37,957 nucleotides of DNA from CANKBT01 sp038236005 (GTDB lineage Bacteria > Actinomycetota > Actinomycetes > Mycobacteriales > SCTD01): assembly GCA_038236005.1 (NCBI GenBank), contig JBBSTI010000014.1:1-37957 (forward strand), written 5' to 3'. This document shows positions 15,958 through 24,157 of this stretch, piece by piece. The notes beneath the pieces were generated by a model that searched no databases, had not been told where the DNA came from, and saw only the letters and a list, made by a program, of their open reading frames with translations. A program made the position numbers and the translations under genes. Within the stretch, counting starts at the first letter, position 1. Every line of letters starts with the position of its first letter.

Positions 15958-16084
15958 GGTCGGGTTCCTCCCGGGACGAAGCGTGTCGGTGATGCCCCGA
16001 CCTTGCCCCATCGTGACCCGCACCACAACGACCTCGATGCCCGACGCGCTGAGCGGTCGGTCCGACCGGACGAGAGGCGGCAGG

Positions 16085-16606
16085 ATGATTGGCATGAGAC
16101 GTCGACGGCCCGCGCCTGAGTCCTTCCTCCCGCTCACGTCACCGCTGCCCGACGGGACCGGCTGGCCCGACCGGGACGGCGTGCCGCGCCGCTCCTTCGA
16201 GGCCCGGACCTACCACGAGCTGGGGCTGCGCAACGCCTATGAGACCGAGGCGCACGCGATCGCCGACCGGGTCGCGGAAGACCTGCTGCCGATGCTCGAC
16301 GTCCCGGTCGAGCCGGTCGACGAGGCCTTCCTGCACAAGGTGTTCGTCACCGCGACGAGGGTGGGCGCGGGGATCGGGATGCTGGCACGCACGTTGCCGC
16401 CCGGGCCCGAGGGCACGGTCGAGAGCTCGGTCGCGGGGGCGCTGTGGCTCGCCCGGGACGCGTTGCCCGCCATGCCCGGCGCGCGCGCCGACGCCGGTGG
16501 CTGGTGCCTGCTCGCCGGGTTCACCGTCGCCCGGGGCGGGCCGCCCGAGGTGCAGCGGCTGCGCGGGCAGCTCGAGGCATACGCGCAGAAGGACCCCGGG
16601 GCCTGA
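16085..16606 (+). CDS. Unknown actinobacterial protein
   Basis: 173 residues from ATG 16085, which has GAGAGG 7 nt upstream; ATG 16094 is the alternative. Mixed helical protein with YETEAHAIADRVAEDLLPML and a Gly-rich middle (ATRVGAGIGMLARTLPPGPEG); no signal peptide, no recognised domain. It is divergent from acs and convergent with the acetate symporter, which suggests a link with acetate metabolism, but this is only context. The stop codon is in the loop of a terminator hairpin. Confidence 0.7.
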   Translation: MIGMRRRRPAPESFLPLTSPLPDGTGWPDRDGVPRRSFEARTYHELGLRNAYETEAHAIADRVAEDLLPMLDVPVEPVDEAFLHKVFVTATRVGAGIGMLARTLPPGPEGTVESSVAGALWLARDALPAMPGARADAGGWCLLAGFTVARGGPPEVQRLRGQLEAYAQKDPGA

Positions 16607-16621
16607 GCCCCGGGGTCCTTC
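16588..16621. terminator. Bidirectional terminator overlapping a stop codon
   Basis: A 15-bp perfect stem (16588-16602 with 16607-16621) and a 4-nt CTGA loop containing the TGA stop of the upstream plus-strand gene. It also lies 16 nt downstream of the symporter stop on the minus strand, so it can serve both convergent genes. Confidence 0.85.
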
Positions 16622-16636
16622 GTCCGTGCGGGTCGT

Positions 16637-18241
16637 CTAGTGGTCGAGCACCGTCTGCGAGGCGCCGGCCCCGGTGAGCGAGCGCACCTCCATCTCGGAG
16701 TACTTCGCCGCGTTGTACTCCTTGCTGGTGACGGTGCCGATCCAACCGAGGAAGAAGGCGATCGGGATCGAGACCAGCCCGGGGTTCGCGAGCGGGAACC
16801 AGTGGAAGTCCACGCTCTTGATCATGCTGGTCTTCGCGCCGGACACGGCCGGGGAGAAGATGATCAGCGTGAGCGTGACGATCAGCCCGCCGTAGATGCT
16901 GAACAGCGCACCTCGGGTGTTGAAGCGCTTCCAGAACAGCGAGTAGAGGATCGTCGGCAAGTTTGCCGAGGCCGCGACGGCGAAGGCCAGCGCCACCAGG
17001 AAGGCGATGTTCTGCCCGTTGGCCGCGATCCCACCGACGATGGCGACCGCGCCGACCACCAGGGCGGCGATGCGGGCGACCTTCACCTCCTGACCGGCGG
17101 GGGGGTTGCCCTTGTGGATCACCTGGGCGTAGATGTCGTGGGCGAAGGACGCCGACGCGGTGATTGTGAGACCGGCTACGACCGCCAGGATGGTGGCGAA
17201 GGCGACCGCGGAGATGATCCCCAGCAGCAGGGTGCCGCCCAGCTCGAAGGCGAGCAGCGGCGCTGCCGAGTTGGCCGCTCCGGGAGCCGCCTTGATCCGG
17301 TCCGCGCCGACCAGGGCCGCCGCACCGAAGCCGAGCACCAGGGTGAACAGGTAGAACACGCCGATCACGCCGATCGCCCAGACGACCGACTTGCGGGCCT
17401 CCTTGGCGGTGGGCACCGTGTAGAAGCGCATGAGGATGTGCGGCAGGCCTGCGGTCCCGAGCACCAGCGCCAGCGACAGCGAGATGAAGTCGAGGCGGGA
17501 GATCTGCGAGACGCCGTACTTCTTGCCGGGGGCGAGCGAGGCGCCGGCGTCGTTGCCCGCGCCGAGCAGGCTGGACAGGTTGAAGCCGTACTTGCCGAGC
17601 ACCCAGACCGTCATGATCGCGGCGCCGATCACGAGCAGGGAGGCCTTGATGATCTGGACGTACGTCGTGCCCTTCATCCCGCCGACGAGCACGTAGGCGA
17701 TCATCAGCACGCCCACGACCGCGATGACGACGCTCTGGCCGCCGCGACCGTTGATGTTGAGCAGCAGCGCGACCAGGCCGCCGGCGCCGGCCATCTGGGC
17801 CAGCAGGTAGAAGAACGAGACGACCAGGGTCGAGGTGGCCGCGGCGGTGCGGACGGGGCGCTCCTGCATGCGGAACGCCAGCACGTCGGCCATCGTGAAC
17901 CGGCCGGTGTTGCGCAGCAGCTCAGCGACTAGCAGCAGGGCGATCAGCCAGGCGACGAGGAAGCCGATGCTGTAGAGGAAGCCGTCGTAGCCCGACAGCG
18001 CGATCGCTCCGGCGATGCCGAGGAAGGACGCCGCCGAGAGGTAGTCGCCGGAGATCGCGATCCCGTTCTGGCGGCCGGTGAAGGCCGAGCCTGCGGTGTA
18101 CATGTCCGCGGCGGTCTTGTTGGTGCGGCTGGCCTTCAGGACGAAGAACAGCGTGACGATCACGAAACCCGCGAAGATCGCGAGGTTGAGGACCGGGCTG
18201 CCGATCGCGTCGGCCTCCTGGGCGAGCAGTGCGGCGCTCAT
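16637..18241 (-). CDS. actP: Cation/acetate symporter (ActP/MctC type, SSS family)
   Basis: 534 residues, about 13 membrane helices, sodium:solute symporter family. Diagnostic segments: NGIAISGDYLSAASFLGIAG, GGMKGTTYVQIIKASLL and GTAGLPHILMRFYTVP. ActP in E. coli and MctC in Corynebacterium import acetate and other short monocarboxylates (pyruvate, propionate). The ATG at 18241 overlaps the DUF485 gene stop as ATGA. Location next to acs makes acetate the likely main substrate; the exact range cannot be read from sequence. Confidence 0.92.
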   Translation of the reverse strand: MSAALLAQEADAIGSPVLNLAIFAGFVIVTLFFVLKASRTNKTAADMYTAGSAFTGRQNGIAISGDYLSAASFLGIAGAIALSGYDGFLYSIGFLVAWLIALLLVAELLRNTGRFTMADVLAFRMQERPVRTAAATSTLVVSFFYLLAQMAGAGGLVALLLNINGRGGQSVVIAVVGVLMIAYVLVGGMKGTTYVQIIKASLLVIGAAIMTVWVLGKYGFNLSSLLGAGNDAGASLAPGKKYGVSQISRLDFISLSLALVLGTAGLPHILMRFYTVPTAKEARKSVVWAIGVIGVFYLFTLVLGFGAAALVGADRIKAAPGAANSAAPLLAFELGGTLLLGIISAVAFATILAVVAGLTITASASFAHDIYAQVIHKGNPPAGQEVKVARIAALVVGAVAIVGGIAANGQNIAFLVALAFAVAASANLPTILYSLFWKRFNTRGALFSIYGGLIVTLTLIIFSPAVSGAKTSMIKSVDFHWFPLANPGLVSIPIAFFLGWIGTVTSKEYNAAKYSEMEVRSLTGAGASQTVLDH

Positions 18242-18594
18242 CGGCCCGCCTCGAAGTCGCTGCGGATCTTGTCGGCGATCGGGTCCAGCGTGCTGCCGGC
18301 GAACTTCACGTAGGCCGCCGTGACGGCGAACGTCGAGACGAACTGCAGCAGCCCGAGGATCAGGCCGATGTTGATGTTGCCGAAGACCTGGGTGGCCATG
18401 AAGCCGTGGGCGTAGGCGGCGAGCAGGACGTAGAGGAAGTACCAGGCGAGGGAGGCGATCGTCACCGGGATCACCCACGAGCGGTAGCGGTTGCGCAGCT
18501 CCTGGAACTCTGCGGACTCCTGCACGGTCTGATAGCGGGCCTGCTCGGCGGAGAAGTGATCCCCCGCCTGGCCGCGGCCGTTCGTGGTGGTCAT
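18238..18594 (-). CDS. DUF485 membrane protein, symporter partner
   Basis: 118 residues with two membrane helices (about 42-63 and 70-95). DUF485 hallmark: FQELRNRYRSWVIPVTIASL at the start of the first helix, and a GFMATQVFGNINIGLILGLL segment. Equivalent to E. coli YjcH, encoded just before ActP. AAGGAG lies 4 nt upstream of ATG 18594. First gene of a two-gene operon with actP. Confidence 0.92.
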   Translation of the reverse strand: MTTTNGRGQAGDHFSAEQARYQTVQESAEFQELRNRYRSWVIPVTIASLAWYFLYVLLAAYAHGFMATQVFGNINIGLILGLLQFVSTFAVTAAYVKFAGSTLDPIADKIRSDFEAGR

Positions 18595-18680
18595 CGGGCT
18601 CCTTCGGTGATGGGTCAGGTGTGACTGGCGTCACCGTAGAGATCCACCGGTGCTGCCGAAGCGTTCGACACGTGCTCTGC

Positions 18681-18714
18681 GCCGACCGTCCGCACGGCGC
18701 GGCGAACGGTCGGC
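18681..18714 (-). terminator. Terminator hairpin after the second symporter operon
   Basis: GCCGACCGT (18681-18689) pairs with ACGGTCGGC (18706-18714), and inside the loop CCGC/GCGG forms a further 4-bp stem. It directly abuts the symporter stop codon on the minus strand. Confidence 0.65.
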
Positions 18715-20430
18715 TCAGGGCGACGAGCGGTCGCGCGTGAACGGTCGTCCGGTCAGGCCCAGCGCCTCGGGCGCGTGCATGGTCAGCATCGTGCGGGCCA
18801 CCCCGGCCGGCACCTGCCGCCGGGTCAGCAGAGAGCCGACGATCATCACGGCGAACGCGGTCGGCACGGTCCAGGCGGCCGGTTGCGCCAGCAGGACGGC
18901 GGGCCAGCCGTGGTCGACGACACCGGTCAGGGTCGCCAGCACGGCGGTCACCGAGAGCCCGCCGCCGACGATCAGGCCGGCGGCGGCGCCGGGGCCGGTC
19001 AGGCCCCGCCACCAGATGCCGAGGACCAGCAACGGGCAGAACGTCGAGGCCGCGACGGCGAAGGCGAGCCCGACGACCTGACCCACCGACAGCCCGGTCG
19101 CGAGCAGGGCCAGCAGCAGCGGGACGACCGCGGCGACCAGGGTGGCTCGTCGAAAGTCTCGGACGGTCCCAGACAGCACGTCCCGGACCAGCACACCGGC
19201 TGTCGAGACCAGGAGGCCCGAGGAGGTCGACAGGAACGCCGCGAACGCACCGGCCACCAGCAGCGCCTGCAGCAGCGCCCCGAACGTGCCGCCGATCATC
19301 GCGGCCGGCAGGGTGAGCACCACCGCATCGGTGTTGCCGGTCAGCAGCAGCTCCGGGGCGTAGAGGCGGCCGAGCGCCCCGTACAGCGCGGGGAGCAGAT
19401 AGAACGTGCCGAGCAGGAGCAGCACGACCAGCGTGGTCCGGCGGGCCGCGGCGCCGTCGGGGTTGGTGTAAAAGCGCACCAGCACGTGCGGCAGGCCCAG
19501 CGTGCCGAGGAAGATCCCGAGGACCAGGGCGTACGTCGCGTAGAGCGGGTGCTCGCGGCCCCCCGCGCCGGACAGCGGTCGGGCCCAGCGGTCCCCGGTG
19601 GCGCGCTCGATGCCCTGGACCTGGGGGACGGCGGCGCCGGCCGGGAACACCACCGTCCGTGCCTCCAGCCTGCGCGGCCCCGGCTCCAGCACCTCGGGGC
19701 GGCCGTCGCTGGTCACCGCGACCTGCTCAGGCACCACGACCGTGACCGGGTCGTTCAGGTGCAGGGTCGTGGCCACCCGAAAGACCGGGCCTGCCGGACC
19801 GGCCAGGTCCGGCGCCCCGTCGCCCTGCCAGGCCAGCAGCAAGAACACCGCAGGGACGGTGATCGCCGTCAGCTTGAGCCAGTACTGGAAGGCCTGGACG
19901 AACGTCGCCGCGCGCATCCCGCCGCCGACGACGTTGACGGTGACCACCACGGTCACCACGACCGCGCCCACCCAGACCGGGACGTCGATCACCGCCCGCA
20001 GGGTCAGGCCCGCGCCCTGCAGCTGCGGCACGAGATACAGCCAGCCGATCCCGACCACGAGCAGGCTCGCGAGCCGCCGGACCAGCGGCGAGCCGAGCCG
20101 GGCCTCGGCAAAGTCCGGCACCGTGAACGCGCCCGAACGACGGAGCGGAGCGGCGACGAACAGCAGGAGCACGACATAGCCGGCGACGAAGCCGACCGGA
20201 TACCAGAGCATGTCGGCGCCGTAGGCGAGGACCAGCCCGGCGATGCCGAGGAAGGACGCCGCCGAGAGATATTCGCCGCTGATCGCGCTGGCGTTCCACA
20301 GCGGCGACACCCCTCGCGAGGCGACCAGGAAGTCGGTGGTGGTCCGTGCCAGACGCAGGCCGTAGGAGCCGATGCCGAGCGTGAGCACCACGACGACGAC
20401 GACGGCGGCGATGTCGAAGCTGCGGGTCAC
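18715..20430 (-). CDS. Second sodium:solute symporter (monocarboxylate type)
   Basis: 571 residues from GTG 20430, which overlaps the upstream stop as GTGA. SSS family, closely patterned on ActP: WNASAISGEYLSAASFLGIA, GGGMRAATFVQAFQYWLKL, GTLGLPHVLVRFYTNP. Distinctive is a hydrophilic insertion of about 90 residues (203-293) between membrane segments, absent from the neighbouring ActP-type symporter. Encoded behind a LytS/LytTR pair, an arrangement used elsewhere to control pyruvate or related uptake; acetate, pyruvate or lactate are plausible substrates. Confidence 0.88.
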   Translation of the reverse strand: MTRSFDIAAVVVVVVLTLGIGSYGLRLARTTTDFLVASRGVSPLWNASAISGEYLSAASFLGIAGLVLAYGADMLWYPVGFVAGYVVLLLFVAAPLRRSGAFTVPDFAEARLGSPLVRRLASLLVVGIGWLYLVPQLQGAGLTLRAVIDVPVWVGAVVVTVVVTVNVVGGGMRAATFVQAFQYWLKLTAITVPAVFLLLAWQGDGAPDLAGPAGPVFRVATTLHLNDPVTVVVPEQVAVTSDGRPEVLEPGPRRLEARTVVFPAGAAVPQVQGIERATGDRWARPLSGAGGREHPLYATYALVLGIFLGTLGLPHVLVRFYTNPDGAAARRTTLVVLLLLGTFYLLPALYGALGRLYAPELLLTGNTDAVVLTLPAAMIGGTFGALLQALLVAGAFAAFLSTSSGLLVSTAGVLVRDVLSGTVRDFRRATLVAAVVPLLLALLATGLSVGQVVGLAFAVAASTFCPLLVLGIWWRGLTGPGAAAGLIVGGGLSVTAVLATLTGVVDHGWPAVLLAQPAAWTVPTAFAVMIVGSLLTRRQVPAGVARTMLTMHAPEALGLTGRPFTRDRSSP

Positions 20431-20801
20431 CCGCGTTGCACCAGGTCCACGAAGTCCCGCTCGTGGCGCTCGGCGAGTCGCACGTAGAGCCAGCCGCCCG
20501 ACCACAGCACGGGGTAGACGAGCACCCCGAGGACCAGCCAGGGCAGTGCGAGCCCGAGCACCTGCACGTCCCGGGACGCGGGGGCCAGTGCGAACAGCAG
20601 GGGCAGCCCGCCGAGGACGACCACGAACGCGGCGCTCAGGCGCAGCGCCAGCAGCAGCTGAGCGCGCACCAGAGAGCGCAGCAGCAGGTCGCCGACCACG
20701 TCCTGCTCGTCGACCGCGCGCAGCACCTGCGGCCCCCCTGGTCTGCGCACCGCCCCGGTTCTGGGGCTCGTCACGGTCACCCGCACGGGCCGGTCAGGCA
20801 T
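20427..20801 (-). CDS. Small membrane protein, partner of the second symporter
   Basis: 124 residues with two membrane helices (about 54-74 and 82-103) and the end WLYVRLAERHERDFVDLV, which resembles the C-terminal helix of small symporter partners of the DUF485 kind. It overlaps the response regulator end by 8 nt and the symporter start by 4 nt, so the order kinase-regulator-partner-symporter forms one transcription unit. Its position parallels DUF485 before actP, suggesting the same accessory role. Confidence 0.75.
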   Translation of the reverse strand: MPDRPVRVTVTSPRTGAVRRPGGPQVLRAVDEQDVVGDLLLRSLVRAQLLLALRLSAAFVVVLGGLPLLFALAPASRDVQVLGLALPWLVLGVLVYPVLWSGGWLYVRLAERHERDFVDLVQRG

Positions 20802-21579
20802 GGCGTCCGGACCCGCGGTGGGTCAACCGATCCTTCAGCGAACGGGCGTGCCGGCGGCTGACCGGGATCGTGACCGCGCCCGGCCCGGAACCGAGCCGCA
20901 CGGCCTGACCACCGCCCGGCTCGACCCGCAGCTCGGTGATGTGCGGAGCGGCGACCAGGAAAGACCGGTGCACCCGGACGAAGCCTCGGTGCGCCCAGCG
21001 CTGCTCCAGCGTCCCCATCGCGATCCGCACCAGGTGGCTGCCGTCGGCGGTGTGCAGGCGCGCGTAGTCGCCGTGCGCCTCGACGAACCGCACGTCGGCG
21101 ACGGCGACGAAGCGCGTCACCCCGCCGAGCTCGACCGGGACCGTGTCCTCGTCCTCCCCGACCTGTCCGTCCTCGCCGACCTGGGCGGGCTCGCTCTCGC
21201 GCGGGGTGAGCCGGTCCAGCGCCTCGGCGAGCCGCGCGGCTCGCACCGGTTTGAGCAGGTAGTCCACCGCCCGCAGCGTGAACGCCTCGACGGCTGCGCC
21301 CTCGTGCGCCGTGACGAAGACCAGTGCGGGCGGTGCCGCGAACCGGGACAGCACGGTCGCCAGCTCGAGGCCGGACAGGCCTGGCATGGCGATGTCCAGG
21401 AACGCCGCATCCACCTGCCGGCCCTGCAGCTGCTTGAGGGCCTCGGTCGCGTCCGACGCGGTGAGCACCTCACCGACCCGGTCGTCGGCGCGCAACAGGT
21501 AGGCGAGCTCGTCGAGCGCCGGTGGCTCGTCGTCGACGGCCAGCACCGTCAGCCCCGGCCCCCGTCCGGGCTCGCTCAC
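20794..21579 (-). CDS. LytTR-family response regulator
   Basis: 261 residues from GTG 21579, in GTGA overlap with the kinase stop. Receiver domain: acidic pocket VDDEP (15-19), phospho-acceptor Asp62 in FLDIAMPG, Thr90 in FVTAHE and Lys110 in LLKPV. After an acidic linker (GEDGQVGEDED) comes a LytTR DNA-binding domain (about 155-255) with FVEAHGDYARLHT and FVRVHRSFLV. LytTR proteins bind pairs of short direct repeats upstream of target genes. Likely target: the downstream transporter genes. Confidence 0.93.
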   Translation of the reverse strand: MSEPGRGPGLTVLAVDDEPPALDELAYLLRADDRVGEVLTASDATEALKQLQGRQVDAAFLDIAMPGLSGLELATVLSRFAAPPALVFVTAHEGAAVEAFTLRAVDYLLKPVRAARLAEALDRLTPRESEPAQVGEDGQVGEDEDTVPVELGGVTRFVAVADVRFVEAHGDYARLHTADGSHLVRIAMGTLEQRWAHRGFVRVHRSFLVAAPHITELRVEPGGGQAVRLGSGPGAVTIPVSRRHARSLKDRLTHRGSGRHA

Positions 21580-22745
21580 GACGCCTGCGTCGCGGGGTGC
21601 CACTTCGGCACGCGGACGGTGACCTTGGTGCCGGCGCCGGGCGCGGTCTCGACGGTGAGCCCGTGCTCGCTGCCGTAGACCGCCCGCAGCCTGGCGTCGA
21701 CGTTGGACAGCCCCATCGAGTCGCCTGCGGTCCCGCCGAGCGCGGCGCGGATGCGTTCCGGGTCGCTGCCTGCGCCGTCGTCCTCGACGGTGATCCTCGC
21801 GCCGTACGCCTCGTCGGTCGCGATCACGGTCACCGTCACGTTTGCGCGGTTACGCTCGAACCCGTGCTGGACGGCGTTCTCCACCAGCGGTTGCAGGCAC
21901 AGGTAGGGCACCTGGACCGGGAGCACCTCCGGGGCGACGCGGAGCACGACCTGCAGCCGGTCCCCGAACCTGGCCCGCTCCAGCAGCAGGTAACGGTCGA
22001 TGCTGCGCAACTCCTCGGCCAGCGTCGTGAAGTCGCCGTGCGTGCTGCTGGAATAGCGCGTGAAGTCCGCAAACTCGATGAGGAGCTCTCGGGCCCGCTC
22101 GGGATCGGTGCGCACGAACGACGCGATCGCGGTCAGGGCGTTGTAGACGAAGTGTGGGCTGATCTGGGCCCGGAGCGCGCGCACCTGGGCCTCGGCGAGC
22201 AGTGCGCGCGAGGTGTCCAGCTCGGCGAGCTCCAGCTGCGCCGACACCCATCGGCCGACCTCGTTGGTGGCTCGGACGAGCCCAGGACCCGCTTCGGCCG
22301 CGTAGGCCGTGAGCGTCCCGACGACCCGGTCCTCCACCACCAGCGGGACCACGACCGCCCGCCGCACCCGGCAGTCGGGGTGGGTGCAGGACACCTTCTC
22401 CAGCGTCGTACGACCGGAGCGGAGCGTCTGGTGCGCGAGCTGCGTGGCGCCGACGGAGTGCTGCTCGCCCTCGCCCTCCCACGCCAGCAGCGACCCGGTG
22501 TCGGTCAGGGCCACCGCGCAGCTGCCCAGCAGCGACCGCAGGTGCCCGGCGCTGGACCGGGCGGCCTGCGCGGTCAGGCCCTGTCGCAGTGGTGGCGCGG
22601 CGAGGTTGGCCTCGTGCAGCGCCGCGTGCGTCGCTCGCTCGGCATCGGTCCCGAAGGCCCGACGCCGGAGCAGGTCGCGCACCAGCAGGTAACCCGCCGC
22701 CAGCACAGCGAGAAACGCCAGCACCTTGAACGACTGGGTCCCCAC
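21576..22745 (-). CDS. LytS-type sensor histidine kinase
   Basis: 389 residues from GTG 22745. One N-terminal membrane helix (about 6-24), a GAF-like sensory domain (about 65-155), then the LytS kinase core: His198 in AQISPHFVYNALTAI, N-box PLVENAVQHGF (Asn290) and G-boxes VEDDGAGSD and GLSNVDARL. The sensor domain holds a CTHPDC motif (Cys120, His122, Cys125) ahead of AVVVPLVV, which might bind metal or sense redox. It resembles BtsS/YpdA-type kinases that respond to pyruvate; the ligand here is unknown. Confidence 0.92.
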   Translation of the reverse strand: MGTQSFKVLAFLAVLAAGYLLVRDLLRRRAFGTDAERATHAALHEANLAAPPLRQGLTAQAARSSAGHLRSLLGSCAVALTDTGSLLAWEGEGEQHSVGATQLAHQTLRSGRTTLEKVSCTHPDCRVRRAVVVPLVVEDRVVGTLTAYAAEAGPGLVRATNEVGRWVSAQLELAELDTSRALLAEAQVRALRAQISPHFVYNALTAIASFVRTDPERARELLIEFADFTRYSSSTHGDFTTLAEELRSIDRYLLLERARFGDRLQVVLRVAPEVLPVQVPYLCLQPLVENAVQHGFERNRANVTVTVIATDEAYGARITVEDDGAGSDPERIRAALGGTAGDSMGLSNVDARLRAVYGSEHGLTVETAPGAGTKVTVRVPKWHPATQAS

Positions 22746-22840
22746 GGCCGAAGGGTAGATCCCCCTGTGACGCCTCGCACAGGGCCGGACCTAAACCGCG
22801 TTCGGCGGGTGCGGGCCGCCGGGCGGGGCACGCACCGGCC

Positions 22841-24127
22841 ATGACCGCCGCCCAGACCGTCTACCGGCGGCTGATCGGTGCGCCGGTAGACCGCAGCGAC
22901 CTCGGGGCGGCGGCGGACGAGGTCGCGCCGAACGGGCTTCGGCTGCTCGGCGCGCACACCCTCACCCAGGTCGGCGACCGGGTGTTCGACCCCAAGACCG
23001 TCCTGCCGTACGTCCTGGCGGTCGGTGGCGCGCCCACCGGTCTGGTCGGGCTCCTGGTGCCGCTGCGAGAGTCCGGCTCGCTGCTGCCGCAGGTGGCCCT
23101 GCTCGGCCTGGTGCAGCGGACCCGCCGCCGCCGCCGGCTGCTGGTCGTCGCCGCCCTGGCCCAGGCGCTGATCGTGCTGCTCTGCGCCGCGGCGGTCCTG
23201 CTGCTCGAGGGCCTCGCGCTGGGGCTCGCGGTCGTGGTGTGCGTCGCCGGGTTCGCGCTCGCTCGGGCGCTGTCGTCGCTGACCAACAAGGACGTGCGCG
23301 GACGGTTGCTGCCCAAGGGGGAGCGTGGCCGGGTCACCGGGCTCGCCACCAGCGTCTCCGGCGTCGTCGCCATCGGGGTCGGGCTCGGCGTCCGGCTGCT
23401 CGGACAAGGATCCGGCGCCTCGCTGCTGGCCGGCCTGCTGGCCGGTGCGGCCGTCCTCTGGGTGCTCGCGGCAGGGCTGTTCGCCACCCTCGCCGAGCCC
23501 GCGACCGAGCCGGAGCAGGGTGCTCCTGGTCCGGCGAGCGCGTTCGCGCTGCTGCGCGAGGACCGTGACCTCCGGGTGTTCGTGCTCGCCCGCATGCTGC
23601 TGTTCGTCTCGGCGCTGAGCCCGCCGTTCCTGGTCGCGCTCGCCACGTCGCGGACCGGTGGCGGGGTGGCCGGCGCCGGCTCCTTCGTGGTCGCCGCCGG
23701 GGTCGCGGCCGCGGTGGGCGGGCGCGCCTGGGGCTCGGCCGCCGACCGGTCCAGCCGTCGGGTGATGGCCTGGGCGGCCGGGCTCGCGACCCTCACGGTG
23801 CTGACCTTCTTGGCCGCGACCCGGACCGGTCTCGGCGACCAGGAGTGGCTCTACGTCCTGGCGTACGGCGTGCTCGCGGTCGTGCACACCGGCGCGCGCG
23901 TCGGCCGCAAGACCTACGTCGTCGACCTGGCAGGGGGAGCCGGTCGGGCTGAACGGGTCGCGGTCGCCAACACCCTCACCGGCGCGCTGCTGCTGGGGGT
24001 GGGCGGCTTCACCGCGGTCCTCGCGCAGGCCGGGCCCGAGGTGGCCCTGCTGGCGCTCGCCGTGCTCGGGCTGCTCGGCGTGCCCGCCGCGCTGCGACTG
24101 CCGGAGGTCGAGCGCAGCACATCGTGA
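22841..24127 (+). CDS. MFS-like multi-spanning membrane protein
   Basis: 428 residues, about 12 membrane helices in two halves separated by a hydrophilic stretch (about residues 220-240). Arg-rich cytoplasmic loops (QRTRRRRRLLVV; RSSRRVMAWAAG) match the A-loop positions of major facilitator proteins. An unusual soluble N-terminus of about 35 residues precedes helix 1. Substrate unknown. No good ribosome binding site before ATG 22841. It is divergent from the kinase gene. Confidence 0.75.
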   Translation: MTAAQTVYRRLIGAPVDRSDLGAAADEVAPNGLRLLGAHTLTQVGDRVFDPKTVLPYVLAVGGAPTGLVGLLVPLRESGSLLPQVALLGLVQRTRRRRRLLVVAALAQALIVLLCAAAVLLLEGLALGLAVVVCVAGFALARALSSLTNKDVRGRLLPKGERGRVTGLATSVSGVVAIGVGLGVRLLGQGSGASLLAGLLAGAAVLWVLAAGLFATLAEPATEPEQGAPGPASAFALLREDRDLRVFVLARMLLFVSALSPPFLVALATSRTGGGVAGAGSFVVAAGVAAAVGGRAWGSAADRSSRRVMAWAAGLATLTVLTFLAATRTGLGDQEWLYVLAYGVLAVVHTGARVGRKTYVVDLAGGAGRAERVAVANTLTGALLLGVGGFTAVLAQAGPEVALLALAVLGLLGVPAALRLPEVERSTS

Positions 24128-24145
24128 TCGTCGGTCCCGGACGGC

Positions 24146-24151
24146 TAGCGT
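24146..24151 (+). promoter_or_regulatory. -10 element of a probable leaderless promoter
   Basis: TAGCGT lies 6 nt upstream of GTG 24158, a spacing that would put the transcription start at or next to the start codon. No ribosome binding site is present. Confidence 0.45.
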
Positions 24152-24157
24152 GCCCTC

